A DNA stretch of 64,000 nucleotides. Origin: Providencia burhodogranariea DSM 19968. GTDB taxonomy: Bacteria > Pseudomonadota > Gammaproteobacteria > Enterobacterales > Enterobacteriaceae. A program made the position numbers and the translations under genes. The DNA lies in NCBI RefSeq assembly GCF_000314855.2, contig NZ_KB233222.1:1743816-1807815 (forward strand), in the 5' to 3' direction. The notes under the pieces are model-generated. The model had not been told where the DNA came from. It was given only the letters and a program-made list of their open reading frames with translations, and did not search any database. Of the stretch, positions 63,907 through 64,000 are shown in pieces. The stretch's first letter is position 1; each line of letters opens with the position of its first letter.

Positions 63907-64000
63907 AAAAATACTTATTACCCATTAGTCTCATTATCAGTGTTGTGTTGCTAATTATTATTATTGTCCTCACTGTTATGTTTTTTAACTTAAAAGACAA
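63903..64000 (+). CDS. Membrane-anchored protein, N-terminal part only
   Basis: Starts MKKYLLPISLIISVVLLIII and continues with a long hydrophobic segment (residues 5-28), a signal anchor or first span, then LKDK. The ATG overlaps the previous stop as ATGA. The rest of the gene is beyond the window, so nothing more can be said. Confidence 0.6.
   Translation, partial: MKKYLLPISLIISVVLLIIIIVLTVMFFNLKD

Overview
The window looks like a chromosomal segment of a Morganellaceae member, most likely Providencia. The sequence is AT-rich. It opens with the enterobacterial order yniA-yniB-hxpB(yniC)-ydjM-tcyP known from E. coli, and most genes have clear Enterobacterales relatives. The combined loci for D-arabinitol, ribitol and threitol/erythritol plus a citrate-type carrier fit the sugar profile of P. 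rettgeri best; this species call is an inference.

Layout. 1-4.4 kb: conserved core (yniA end, yniB, hxpB, ydjM with a perfect LexA box, tcyP). 4.4-13.1 kb: accessory and small genes (leucine-rich-repeat protein, YkgJ-like cysteine-cluster protein, TSUP exporter, LysR regulator, flavin monooxygenase, YegP-like protein, AzlCD exporter with an XRE-cupin regulator). 13.1-16.9 kb: two M20 hydrolases and a membrane transporter. 17.8-23.2 kb: D-arabinitol operon dalD-dalK-dalT with divergent dalR. 23.5-26.3 kb: a phage tail-tip-like gene followed by a four-gene cluster that reads as a pertussis/cholera-type ADP-ribosylating AB toxin (one A subunit and three small secreted proteins). 26.5-29.7 kb: crcB with its fluoride riboswitch, a 2-hydroxycarboxylate carrier and a LuxR-type regulator interrupted at a homopolymer. 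29.9-38.1 kb: a threitol/erythritol-type catabolic locus (zinc dehydrogenase, MFS carrier, DhaK/DhaL-like kinase, SorC regulator, RpiB-type isomerase, transketolase fragment, SDR dehydrogenase). 39.1-40.6 kb: fetAB. 40.7-44.4 kb: ribitol genes (LacI regulator, rbtD, rbtK). 46.6-49.9 kb: LacI regulator with twin operators driving an ascorbate-type PTS that has no enzyme gene beside it. 50-64 kb: DUF4239 and DUF523 proteins, an orphan nqrE, Asp/Glu racemase with a frameshifted LysR and a DAACS carrier, an orphan phage holin, a YdcZ-type pair with LysR, map with a ParD-like gene, a universal stress protein, a Rieske ferredoxin and a broken region at the window end.

Together the window is mostly a polyol-catabolism zone. 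D-arabinitol and ribitol would enter as xylulose-5-P and ribulose-5-P, and threitol/erythritol as erythrose-4-P. In Klebsiella the rbt and dal operons are neighbours; here about 17.5 kb of other material lies between them, including the toxin. The toxin cluster is the most striking content: its A subunit keeps the ART motifs of pertussis toxin S1 but ends in a two-cysteine loop like that of cholera/LT A chains, and it sits with three candidate B-type subunits and no recognisable secretion genes.
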